Assembly (NCBI GenBank): GCA_000432275.1
Contig: HF995269.1
Span: forward strand, 3,901-12,357
From: Proteobacteria bacterium CAG:495
Lineage (GTDB): Bacteria > Pseudomonadota > Alphaproteobacteria > RF32 > CAG-239
DNA: 8,457 nt
Reading direction: 5' to 3'
Under the pieces are notes generated by a model. That model ran no database searches, was not told the DNA's origin, and saw only the letters and a list, made by a program, of their open reading frames with translations. Every line of letters starts with the position of its first letter. Position 1 is the stretch's first letter. The translations under genes and the position numbers were made by a program. This document shows, one piece after another, positions 1 through 6,288 of the stretch.

Positions 1-951
1 GATACAAAACGCAAGCCCAGAGTTATGGTCTTGATTGTCGGCGAAACGGCCCGGGCACAGAATTTTTCGCTTTACGGTTACGGTCGGGAAACGAATCCGC
101 TGCTTTCAAAAAACAAGGAGATTATTACCTTTGGCGACGTCAGTTCGTGCGGAACCGCGACGGCAGTTTCTCTGCCTTGTATGTTTTCGCATCTGACCAG
201 AAAAAATTTTGACGTTACGGATGCCCAATATACACAAAACCTATTGGATATTGCCAAGGCTTCAGGTTATGACGTTTTCTGGAAAGACAATGACGACGGC
301 TGCAAAAAGGTGTGCGACCGGGTAGGTAAAATCGATGCCAAGGTTGGCAATAAACAGCCGTATTGTTTCGGAAGTTATTGTCATGACGACATTTTGCTGG
401 ACGGGTTGAATAGTCGTTTGAGTGCCGTTACCAAAGATACGGTTATCGTTTTGCATATGATGGGCAGCCACGGTCCGACCTATTACAAGCGTTATCCGGA
501 TGAATTCAAACGTTTTCAACCGGCCTGTGATACGGCGAATCTTCAAGATTGTTCCCGTGAGCAGATTATCAATACCTATGACAATACGATTGTTTATACG
601 GATTATGTCGTTTCTTCAGTTATCGATGTTCTCAAAAAACATGGGAATCTGCAAAGCGGGATGCTTTATGTTTCCGACCACGGGGAATCGCTGGGAGAAA
701 ACAATATTTATCTTCACGGGTTGCCGTATGCCTTAGCTCCGGAAGAGCAAAAAAAGGTGCCGATGGTATTATGGCTGTCGGAGGCGGCGCTTCAGTCTTT
801 AAAACTGGACCGGGCCTGTTTGGAACGTTATGCGGCTTCGGAAAAGTTTTCGCATGACAATTATTTCCATTCGGTTTTGCGGATGTTGTCAATAAAAACG
901 ACAGTCTATGATGCCGGTTTGGACGTTTTGCAGAAATGTGTCAAAGGCTGA
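1..951 (+). CDS. eptA: Phosphoethanolamine transferase, EptA/MCR type (C-terminal catalytic domain, 5' partial)
   Basis: This family moves phosphoethanolamine from phosphatidylethanolamine to lipid A at the periplasmic face of the inner membrane, which lowers surface charge and gives resistance to cationic peptides. The reading frame is open from base 1, so the ATG at 25 is internal. Only the soluble alkaline-phosphatase-like domain is present (316 residues of a usual ~540); the N-terminal membrane helices lie outside the window. Visible signature: VGETAR with the zinc-binding Glu (codon 43-45), the block SCGTATAVSLPC whose second Thr (codon 160-162) matches the nucleophile Thr285 of MCR-1, a GSHGP block with a zinc-site His, SDHGESLGEN with the Asp-His metal pair, and LHG with the last His. 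Cysteine pairs flank the nucleophile (CGTATAVSLPC), occur as CKKVC, and recur as C-x7-C (CDTANLQDC), matching the periplasmic disulfides of the family. The substrate (lipid A rather than another glycan) is inferred from family resemblance. Confidence 0.93.
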   Translation, partial: DTKRKPRVMVLIVGETARAQNFSLYGYGRETNPLLSKNKEIITFGDVSSCGTATAVSLPCMFSHLTRKNFDVTDAQYTQNLLDIAKASGYDVFWKDNDDGCKKVCDRVGKIDAKVGNKQPYCFGSYCHDDILLDGLNSRLSAVTKDTVIVLHMMGSHGPTYYKRYPDEFKRFQPACDTANLQDCSREQIINTYDNTIVYTDYVVSSVIDVLKKHGNLQSGMLYVSDHGESLGENNIYLHGLPYALAPEEQKKVPMVLWLSEAALQSLKLDRACLERYAASEKFSHDNYFHSVLRMLSIKTTVYDAGLDVLQKCVKG

Positions 952-1018
952 TGCCGTGTCCTTTCTTTCAGAAAAAATTTGGGTAATGAAATAGGATTTA
1001 GGCCGGGTGTCAGCGCGG

Positions 1019-1045
1019 TTGACAAAAGGTGAATCACGATATACC
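1019..1045 (+). promoter_or_regulatory. Candidate promoter for the 1090 gene
   Basis: A perfect TTGACA lies at 1019-1024 and TATACC, a 4/6 match to the -10 consensus, at 1040-1045, with a short 15-base spacer. Transcription would begin near 1052, leaving a leader of about 40 bases before the ATG at 1090. The rest of the 138-bp gap after eptA (952-1089) holds a small palindrome at 1046-1059, and I see no convincing terminator for eptA in it. The short spacer is the main reason for caution. Confidence 0.35.
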
Positions 1046-1059
1046 CTGATGAACATCAG
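1046..1059. promoter_or_regulatory. 14-base palindrome overlapping the predicted transcription start
   Basis: CTGATG-AA-CATCAG is a perfect inverted repeat with 6-base arms and a 2-base centre, directly after the candidate -10 box. Its size and position would suit an operator for a dimeric repressor, but no regulator is encoded nearby and it could be chance. Confidence 0.25.
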
Positions 1060-1089
1060 AAGCTATTATTAACTTTATAAATTTGTAAT

Positions 1090-1842
1090 ATGGAAAATTA
1101 TTTTATCAAGGTTGACGGCAACCAGGTTGCTTTCGCCTCAGGACAAGATGACAAAAATCCGTTGTGCGTAAATTATTTGGCAAAGGGTTTGCTGGCAATT
1201 GACAACAACGTTTATGTCCGGAATGACGAGAATCGTTTTGAATATCGGGGCAATGTGGAACAGACCGCCGTTTTTGAAGATGAACCGGGCTGGTTTGTGT
1301 TGGCTAAGGAATTGTATTTCTGCAATGAGGAGGGCAAAGTATGCAAGGTCTCTCCATCTGCTTATTGGCAGCGTCTCACCAATATGTGGTATAATGAAGC
1401 CAATTTGATTATCATTGGCAACAGCGCCTATTATTTGTGGTGGCAGGAGAAAGCTCCCCGGCGGATTTTTCAAAAAGCGGAACTCGAATTAATCGTTGTA
1501 ACGGATGAATGCGAGTTTTGGCATCTCAAAGGCAGCGGAAGCGTCGTCAAAAAGTTTAAAGAGGAAGATTCTGCCGCGCAAAAATACGAATATTACGGGC
1601 CAGGCTATCTCCGGCTTAAAGACGATTTGTGGCTGATGGGCGAACATCTTTGGCAGGCCAAGGACGGAAATTGTTTTGATTTCGGTTATTACGAACGAGC
1701 AGCCGACGTTCATTATGATGAGCATCGTGACATCATTTCCGTCGAGATGGGATATTTTGACACTGAACAGCGCGAAGATTTGCGCTATACCGATTATTAC
1801 ATCAAAAACGAATTTGGTTTTTATGTAAAGAAGGAGTGGTAG
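1090..1842 (+). CDS. Hypothetical protein, aromatic-rich, unknown function
   Basis: I do not recognise this 250-residue protein. It has no signal peptide and no membrane-length hydrophobic stretch, so it is probably cytoplasmic. It is strikingly rich in aromatic residues (9 Trp and about 21 Tyr). It reads as a series of short strands such as NNVYVRNDENRFEYRGN, NSAYYLWWQ, DLWLMGEHLWQ and DYYIKNEFGFYVKK, which recalls the loosely repeated beta-strand proteins of the DKNYY kind; this is an impression only. The ATG at 1090 is the first usable start because an in-frame TAA sits at 1078-1080. No Shine-Dalgarno sequence is visible in the A/T-rich stretch before it, unlike most neighbours. It follows eptA in the same direction after 138 bp with a possible promoter of its own, so it is probably a separate unit. 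That it is a real gene is supported by its length and the well-placed terminator after it. Confidence 0.75.
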   Translation: MENYFIKVDGNQVAFASGQDDKNPLCVNYLAKGLLAIDNNVYVRNDENRFEYRGNVEQTAVFEDEPGWFVLAKELYFCNEEGKVCKVSPSAYWQRLTNMWYNEANLIIIGNSAYYLWWQEKAPRRIFQKAELELIVVTDECEFWHLKGSGSVVKKFKEEDSAAQKYEYYGPGYLRLKDDLWLMGEHLWQAKDGNCFDFGYYERAADVHYDEHRDIISVEMGYFDTEQREDLRYTDYYIKNEFGFYVKKEW

Positions 1843-1857
1843 TCGAATGTCGTAAAC

Positions 1858-1895
1858 AAAAGGGGTTCTTTTGACAAAGAGCCCTTTTCGTTTGT
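1858..1895. terminator. Bidirectional terminator between the 1090 gene and pntB
   Basis: A hairpin forms from AAAAGGG(G)TTCTTT (1858-1871) and AAAGAGCCCTTTT (1876-1888), with one bulged G, one G-T pair and a 4-base loop. On the plus strand it starts 15 bases after the stop at 1842, with T-rich sequence from 1885. On the minus strand it lies just past the pntB stop, with TTTTGTTT after the stem. It therefore probably ends both converging transcripts. Confidence 0.7.
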
Positions 1896-1904
1896 CTGCG
1901 TTTT

Positions 1905-3272
1905 TTATTTTTCTTCCAGTGCGCCTACGATTTCTTCGGTGACTTTTTTGGCGTCGCCGTAGAGCATAATGGTGTTATCCGCATAAAACAGCGGATTGTC
2001 GACACCGGAATAACCGCTGTTTAGTGAGCGTTTAACAAAGAAAACGGTTTTGGCTTTTTCCACGTCCAAGACCGGCATACCGTAAATGGGGGAGCCCGGA
2101 TCGGTCTTGGCCAGCGGATTGGTTACGTCGTTGGCTCCGATGACATAGGCAACGTCTGCGGTGGCAAATTCCCGGTTGATTTCTTCCAGTTCAAAAACGT
2201 CTTCATAGGGAACGTTCGCTTCGGCGAGGAGGACGTTCATATGTCCGGGCATACGTCCGGCCACCGGATGGATGGCGAATTTTACTTCTACATTATAAAG
2301 ATTATGTAAATCCTGTGCCATTTCTCTCAGTACATGCTGTGCCTGGGCAACGGCCATACCGTATCCGGGGACGATGATGACTTTGTTTGCATTTTCCATA
2401 ATAAAAGCGGCATCTTGCGGATTTCCCGCTTTGGCTATTTTGGCGTTTGCATCGTCATCCGCGCGGTGGGACGACGTTTCGGCTCCGAAACCGCCAAGCA
2501 TAACGCTCATTAAAGACCGGTTCATTGCCTTAACCATAATGTATGACAAAATGGCTCCGCTGGCGCCGACGATTGCGCCGACAATAATCAGCAGCACATT
2601 GTTGAGGGAGAAGCCAATTCCTACGGCAGCCCAGCCGGAATAAGAGTTCAAGACGGAAATGACAACCGGCATATCGGCGCCGCCGATGGGAATGATGAGG
2701 AGGAACCCCAATACGATGGCCAGTCCGGTCAGCCAATAAAACATTTCGGTATCGCCGTTGATTACGAAAATGACACATACGGCAATGACCGCAATCGCCA
2801 GGAACAAGTTAAGCAATTGCTGGCGCGGAAAGACAATCGCTTTGGCCGGCATAAGTCCCTGGAGCTTGGCAAAGGCTATCATAGAGCCGGAGAAAGCTAC
2901 CGCACCGATAATCAGGCCTAAAGACGCCTCGGTTCTGGCTTCGGAACCGGCCAGAATTTCGGCCAGGGAAATAAATACGGCAGACAGTCCGCCCAATCCG
3001 TTGAATGCGGCAATCATTTGCGGCAGGGACGTCATTTTGACTTTTAGGGCAAAATAGACACCGACCATGGCTCCCAGGATTATGACGCCGATGGTCAGGG
3101 CAATATCGCTGACCAGCGGAGAATATAGCGTAATGATAATAGCGATGGTCATGCCCAGCATACCCAGCAGATTTCCCTCGCGTGCGGTTTTTGGGGAGGC
3201 CAGTCCGCGAATGGAGAGAATGAACAAAACGCTTGCCAGCAGATAAGAAAAAGGAAGCAGCCATTCAAACAT
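1905..3272 (-). CDS. pntB: NAD(P) transhydrogenase subunit beta
   Basis: Beta subunit of the inner-membrane proton-translocating transhydrogenase, which uses the proton gradient to reduce NADP+ with NADH. At 455 residues it is of usual family length. Residues 1-260 are hydrophobic domain II (about nine membrane helices) with conserved GGADMPVVISVLNSYSGWAA near 197-216. Residues 290-455 form the NADP(H)-binding domain III: GYGMAVAQAQ (303-312), HPVAGRMPGHMN (335-346), GANDVTNP (379-386) and the late KRS (414-416). Residue 91 is Asn (AAFNGLGG), where, as I recall it, E. coli PntB has the proton-channel residue His91. AAGGAG at 3286-3281 lies 8 bases before the start. The start shares one base with the pntAB stop (TAATG), which suggests coupled translation. 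It is the last gene of the operon. Confidence 0.98.
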   Translation of the reverse strand: MFEWLLPFSYLLASVLFILSIRGLASPKTAREGNLLGMLGMTIAIIITLYSPLVSDIALTIGVIILGAMVGVYFALKVKMTSLPQMIAAFNGLGGLSAVFISLAEILAGSEARTEASLGLIIGAVAFSGSMIAFAKLQGLMPAKAIVFPRQQLLNLFLAIAVIAVCVIFVINGDTEMFYWLTGLAIVLGFLLIIPIGGADMPVVISVLNSYSGWAAVGIGFSLNNVLLIIVGAIVGASGAILSYIMVKAMNRSLMSVMLGGFGAETSSHRADDDANAKIAKAGNPQDAAFIMENANKVIIVPGYGMAVAQAQHVLREMAQDLHNLYNVEVKFAIHPVAGRMPGHMNVLLAEANVPYEDVFELEEINREFATADVAYVIGANDVTNPLAKTDPGSPIYGMPVLDVEKAKTVFFVKRSLNSGYSGVDNPLFYADNTIMLYGDAKKVTEEIVGALEEK

Positions 3273-3556
3273 TATTTTTTCTCCTTTTTCTTAAACATTA
3301 AGAGCATTCGGTGCGATACGGCGAAACCTCCGAAAATATTGACCGCAGCCAAAAAAACGGCAACCAGTCCTAAAATTTTCGGGGTATCCATCGTGGAGAC
3401 GCCGGCCGTTATCAGGGCGCCGACGATGACGACGCCGGAGATTGCGTTGGATACGCTCATCAACGGCGAGTGCAGTGCAGGGGTCACGCCCCAGACCACA
3501 AAATAACCGACAAAGCAGGCAAGAACAAAAACGGTTAAAAGCATCCATAGACTCAT
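3272..3556 (-). CDS. pntAB: NAD(P) transhydrogenase subunit alpha, part 2 (membrane part)
   Basis: Small membrane subunit of 94 residues, equivalent to the C-terminal membrane part of the single-chain E. coli PntA. It joins PntB in forming the proton channel (domain II). Three hydrophobic segments are visible (about residues 3-23, 32-53 and 56-77), with the family motifs ALHSPLMSVSNAISG and NIFGGFAVSHRML and a basic C-terminus (KKKEKK). A separate gene for this piece is the Rhodospirillum-type arrangement. An excellent AGGAGG (3569-3564) precedes the ATG and overlaps the pntAA stop codon; the gap to pntAA is 11 bp, and the gene overlaps pntB by one base. Confidence 0.97.
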   Translation of the reverse strand: MSLWMLLTVFVLACFVGYFVVWGVTPALHSPLMSVSNAISGVVIVGALITAGVSTMDTPKILGLVAVFLAAVNIFGGFAVSHRMLLMFKKKEKK

Positions 3557-3567
3557 ATGCCTTCCTC

Positions 3568-4677
3568 CTACATTAAAAGTTCGCCGCTTTTGGCGACGCA
3601 GGTTTTACTGATGAGTTCATCATCATAATTAAAGACAATCTGTTTGGTTTCTTTTTGGTACATCGGCGCCAGAAAGTTATAAATATTTTGCGCAAACAAA
3701 CGGCTGGCAGAAACGGGAAGTTCGGAAGCGAGGTTGCTGTTTCCGACAATGGTGACGCCGTTAACGTTAACGGTTTGATTGTCGAGGGAACCTTCAACGT
3801 TGCCTCCGTTGGCGGCTGCCATGTCGATGATTACGGAACCGCGCGGCATATGTTCGATCATCCCCCGGGTTATCAAAACGGGAGCCTTTTTGCCGGGAAT
3901 TAACGCCGTTGTGACGGCAATGTCGGTTTTGGCAAGCTGTTCGGCAACGGCAAGCTGTTGCTGCCGGCGGTATTCGGGAGAGGTTTCCTGGGCGTAGCCG
4001 CCCGAGGTTTCGAAGGTTTCTGACGTTTTGACCTCAAGAAATCTGGCACCCAAAGATTCGACCTGCTCTTTAACCTGAGGACGTACATCGGATGCAAACA
4101 CCTGAGCGCCGAGCCGTTTGGCCGTGGCAATCGCCTGCAAGCCGGCGACGCCTGCGCCCAAAACGAGAACTTTGGCAGGGGAGACGGTTCCGGCGGCAGT
4201 CATCATCAAAGGGATGGCGCGGGGCAACAGGTTGACGGCATTGATGACGGCTTTGTAGCCGGCAAGATTACTTTGTGAGGATAAAATATCCATACTTTGC
4301 GCCCGGGAAATACGGGGGAGCATATCGAGAGCAAAACAGGTCAGGCCTTGTTTTGCAAGTTCGGCAACACGGGCGGGATGGGCAAGCGCCTGAAAATTGG
4401 CGATAATTGTCTGGCCCGGCTTCAGCAGTCGGTCTTCGTCAGGGAGGGGCGCCCATATTTTCAGAATTATATCGGCATGCTGATAAGTTTGCGCCGCATC
4501 GGGCGCTATTTCGGCTCCTGCTTTGAGATAGTCGTCGTCGTCGAATCCGGAAGCGGTGCCGGCTGAAGTTTCTATTTTAACCTGAAACCCCCATTCGCTG
4601 TATTTTTTTACTTGTTCCGGCGTTACGGCAACGCGGTTTTCGCCAATGGTCGTTTCCCGGGGAATGGCAATAATCAT
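3568..4677 (-). CDS. pntAA: NAD(P) transhydrogenase subunit alpha, part 1 (NAD-binding)
   Basis: Soluble NAD(H)-binding domain I of the transhydrogenase, 369 residues, on the cytoplasmic side of the complex. It begins MIIAIPRETTIGENRVAVTP, the usual N-terminal block of the alanine dehydrogenase/PNT family. It carries RISRAQSMDILSSQSNLAGY (122-141), then the Rossmann motif GAGVAGLQA (174-182) ending in ASDVRP (195-200), whose Asp fits NAD rather than NADP. IDMAAANGGNVEGS (284-297) follows, and the chain stops before any membrane segment, so the split form is intact. The frame stays open upstream to 4800, but the start at 4677 is chosen because it matches the family N-terminus and has GAGG (4688-4685) 7 bases before it; a longer form would overlap the divergent transporter gene. 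It is the first gene of pntAA-pntAB-pntB. Confidence 0.97.
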   Translation of the reverse strand: MIIAIPRETTIGENRVAVTPEQVKKYSEWGFQVKIETSAGTASGFDDDDYLKAGAEIAPDAAQTYQHADIILKIWAPLPDEDRLLKPGQTIIANFQALAHPARVAELAKQGLTCFALDMLPRISRAQSMDILSSQSNLAGYKAVINAVNLLPRAIPLMMTAAGTVSPAKVLVLGAGVAGLQAIATAKRLGAQVFASDVRPQVKEQVESLGARFLEVKTSETFETSGGYAQETSPEYRRQQQLAVAEQLAKTDIAVTTALIPGKKAPVLITRGMIEHMPRGSVIIDMAAANGGNVEGSLDNQTVNVNGVTIVGNSNLASELPVSASRLFAQNIYNFLAPMYQKETKQIVFNYDDELISKTCVAKSGELLM

Positions 4678-4678
4678 T

Positions 4679-4735
4679 ATCTGGCCTCGTTTTTTAACTT
4701 TATGTAAAACTAAGATAAATATAATGCTGCCAGAT
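4679..4735. promoter_or_regulatory. Divergent control region with an inverted repeat and a TATAAT box
   Basis: The 85 bases between the pntAA and transporter starts (4678-4762) must drive both units. A perfect TATAAT stands at 4720-4725 on the plus strand, about 38 bases before the transporter ATG, without a good -35 box. A 7-base inverted repeat, ATCTGGC (4679-4685) and GCCAGAT (4729-4735), brackets the region; the first arm covers the Shine-Dalgarno-to-start stretch of pntAA. Such a repeat has a fair likelihood of arising by chance in a region this size. Confidence 0.35.
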
Positions 4736-4762
4736 TTAATAAACAATAAGAAATGGATTTTT

Positions 4763-5299
4763 ATGAGAAAACTGCTGCATTTATTTTTGATGTTTTTCAA
4801 AATAGGCTTGTTTACTTTCGGAGGCGGCTATGCGATGCTGCCGCTGCTGCAGGCCGAAATCGTGAAAAAGAGGCGCTGGGCGACGGATGAGGAACTGCTT
4901 GACTTGTACTCCATCGGGCAATGCACGCCGGGCATTATTTCAGTGAACGTTGCCACATTTATGGGGTACCGGCAGGCCGGCATCGCCGGAGCCTGCGCCG
5001 CTACCCTTGGCATGGTGATGCCGTCGTTGATTATTATCACGCTGTTGGCGGCGGTGCTTGACCGTTATATGCACAACCGTTATGTCAGTTATGCCTTTGC
5101 GGGAATCCGCATTTGCGTCGTGGCATTGATTTTAGACATCATTTACGATTTGTGGAAAAAGGGAATTACCGATTATAAGGGAGCGGGGATTTTTGCGGGT
5201 GCTTTGCTGCTGCTCTTGGGCTTCAATTTGTCTGCGGTGTGGATTGTCATATTGGCCGGCATTGCGGGACTGGGGCTGAAAGGAGCTGCCGGAAAATGA
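4763..5299 (+). CDS. CHR-family chromate transporter, first half of a split pair
   Basis: Inner-membrane protein of 178 residues with a single CHR domain. Known CHR proteins export chromate, and their natural anion substrate is often unclear. The signature is near the N-terminus: FKIGLFTFGGGYAMLPLL, then W-x-T-x-EE-LLDLYSIGQCTPGIISVNVATFMGYR, then a TLGMVMPSL helix. Further hydrophobic segments reach the C-terminus. It is about half the length of the classic two-domain ChrA, and the second half is the next gene, which is the short-chain arrangement. The frame is open back to 4646, but the ATG at 4763 fits the family start; another ATG at 4724 would add 13 residues but overlaps the TATAAT box. 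The ribosome site is weak. The end overlaps the next start by 4 bases (ATGA). The substrate is inferred from the family only. Confidence 0.92.
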   Translation: MRKLLHLFLMFFKIGLFTFGGGYAMLPLLQAEIVKKRRWATDEELLDLYSIGQCTPGIISVNVATFMGYRQAGIAGACAATLGMVMPSLIIITLLAAVLDRYMHNRYVSYAFAGIRICVVALILDIIYDLWKKGITDYKGAGIFAGALLLLLGFNLSAVWIVILAGIAGLGLKGAAGK

Positions 5300-5814
5300 T
5301 TTATCTGCTTTTGTTTTATGAGTTTTTTAAAGTTGGTTTGTTTGCCATCGGCGGCGGTTTGGTTACGGTTCCCTTTTTGTTCGATTTGTCGGCAAAATAC
5401 AGTTGGTTTACCACCAAAGAACTGGCAGACATGATTGCAATTTCCGAATCGACGCCGGGGCCTTTGGGCGTGAATATGGCTACTTTCGGAGGATTTCATG
5501 CTGCCGGAATTTGGGGCGGAATCATTGCGACTCTGGGGTTGGTTACGCCTTCGGTTATCGTTATTATCATTGTGGCCAAGCTGTTGGACAAGTACCAGTG
5601 CAATATCCGTGTTCAGCGGATATTAAGCGGGATACGCCCGGCAGTTATCGCCTTGATTTTGTTTGCAGGGCTGCAGATTGCCAAACTGGCGATTTTTGAC
5701 GTTAAAACCGCAATCGTGTTTGCAGTGTTTCTGGGGATGATTCATTTTTGGAAAAAAAGCCCGATATTTTATCTGGTATTGGCGGCATTGGCCGGGATTG
5801 GCCTGCAGCTGTAA
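5296..5814 (+). CDS. CHR-family chromate transporter, second half of a split pair
   Basis: Second single-domain CHR protein, 172 residues, probably pairing with the preceding product to make one transporter with opposed halves. It repeats the domain: FFKVGLFAIGGGLVTVPFL, W-F-TTKELADMIAISESTPGPLGVNMATFGGF, then TLGLVTPSVIVIIIV and several more hydrophobic helices to the C-terminus. The ESTPGP form here and QCTPGI in the partner are the variants seen in the two members of such pairs. The start at 5296 overlaps the upstream stop (ATGA) and has AGGAG at 5281-5285, so translation is probably coupled; an in-frame ATG at 5239 is rejected because it would add non-homologous residues inside the partner gene. 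The stop at 5812-5814 is followed at once by a strong terminator. Confidence 0.92.
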   Translation: MIYLLLFYEFFKVGLFAIGGGLVTVPFLFDLSAKYSWFTTKELADMIAISESTPGPLGVNMATFGGFHAAGIWGGIIATLGLVTPSVIVIIIVAKLLDKYQCNIRVQRILSGIRPAVIALILFAGLQIAKLAIFDVKTAIVFAVFLGMIHFWKKSPIFYLVLAALAGIGLQL

Positions 5815-5851
5815 AAAAATAAGGCCTCTTATACAAAGAGGCCTTATTTTT
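5815..5851. terminator. Strong bidirectional terminator between the transporter pair and gapR
   Basis: A perfect 16-base-pair stem is formed by 5815-5830 (AAAAATAAGGCCTCTT) and 5836-5851, with a 5-base loop ATACA. The A-run and T-run are symmetric, so it reads as a rho-independent terminator on both strands. It begins directly after the transporter stop and lies 13 bases past the end of gapR. Confidence 0.92.
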
Positions 5852-5864
5852 AGAAATTTGAAGC

Positions 5865-6122
5865 TTAAATATCCAATGCTTTGCGGTAGGTTTCAAGAAG
5901 AAGCTCCTGCTCGTCGCGGTCGGCAGCGTTCATTTTGCGCAGTTTGATGACCGTTTTCATAATTTTAACGTCAAAACCGGCAGATTTGGCTTCTGCAAAG
6001 ATATCGCGGATATCGGAAGCGATGGCGGCTTTTTCTTCTTCCAAACGTTCGATACGCTCAATCAGGGAGCGCAGACGGTCGACGGCTATTCCGCCTACTT
6101 CGGGGTTAGTTTCATCACTCAT
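5865..6122 (-). CDS. gapR: GapR-family DNA-binding protein (DUF2312)
   Basis: An 85-residue protein matching the family once called DUF2312. In Caulobacter, GapR is an abundant chromosome-associated protein that binds overtwisted, A/T-rich DNA ahead of moving polymerases and helps topoisomerases. The typical core is present: GGIAVDRLRSLIERIERLEEE (about 10-30), a charged helix likely to form a coiled coil, followed by IRDIFAEAKSAGFDVKIMKTVIKLRKM (about 38-64) and a C-terminal helix with EQELLLETYRKAL. Length is normal and the gene looks complete. AAGGAG (6136-6131) lies 8 bases before the ATG. It is transcribed divergently from pyruvate kinase and towards the transporter pair. It is good evidence for an alphaproteobacterial host. 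Orthology with Caulobacter gapR is likely but unproven, since some genomes have several paralogues. Confidence 0.93.
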   Translation of the reverse strand: MSDETNPEVGGIAVDRLRSLIERIERLEEEKAAIASDIRDIFAEAKSAGFDVKIMKTVIKLRKMNAADRDEQELLLETYRKALDI

Positions 6123-6157
6123 TTAAGAATCTCCTTAATTAAAAACGGGTTGTGTTG

Positions 6158-6186
6158 AAACTAGCAAAAATGATTGTTTTTTACAA
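6158..6186 (-). promoter_or_regulatory. Weak candidate promoter for gapR
   Basis: Read on the minus strand, TTGTAA (6186-6181) and TAGTTT (6163-6158) are separated by exactly 17 bases and lie about 36 bases before the gapR ATG. They match consensus at 4/6 and 3/6 positions, so only the spacing and location make this plausible. Confidence 0.25.
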
Positions 6187-6244
6187 GTAGTAATTTTTGT
6201 GATATGAGGGATGAAAAATAATAGCTTATTAACTTATTCTCGTA

Positions 6245-6280
6245 TATAGTAAGCGCAAAAGAATCTTTTAATTTTAAGGA
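6245..6280 (+). promoter_or_regulatory. Candidate -10 box and ribosome site of pyruvate kinase
   Basis: TATAGT (6245-6250, 5/6 match to the -10 consensus) lies 38 bases before the pyk ATG, with no clear -35 element upstream. AAGGA at 6276-6280 is the ribosome site, 8 bases before the start. The rest of the 166-bp divergent region (6123-6288) is A/T-rich, with a small TAATA-GCT-TATTA repeat at 6219-6231 of doubtful meaning. Confidence 0.35.
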
Positions 6281-6288
6281 AAATTAAT

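Noticed and set aside
943..965. Weak AAAGG/CCTTT hairpin at the eptA stop as a terminator
   Set aside because: It has only five base pairs with a 12-base loop and no proper T-run.
1067..1075. TATTAACTT here and again at 6227-6235, with TTAACTT at 4694-4700, all in plus-strand upstream regions
   Set aside because: The distances to start codons and -10 boxes differ in all three, so a shared regulatory element is not supported; A/T richness explains it.
2809..3264. 151-residue frame overlapping pntB in another frame
   Set aside because: It is a shadow of pntB, rich in Arg, His, Cys and Ser, with no family features.
4694..4708. Possible CtrA-like site (TTAA-N7-TAAA) before the transporter genes
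   Set aside because: The second half-site is imperfect, the other TTAA pairs in the window have the wrong spacing, and the region is A/T-rich enough to give this by chance.
4646..4762. A 39-residue extension of the first CHR gene
   Set aside because: It would start inside pntAA and spans the promoter region; the family begins close to the glycine-rich motif after the ATG at 4763.
4678..4800. A 41-residue N-terminal extension of pntAA
   Set aside because: It does not match the family N-terminus, lies upstream of a good ribosome site, and would run into the divergent transporter gene.
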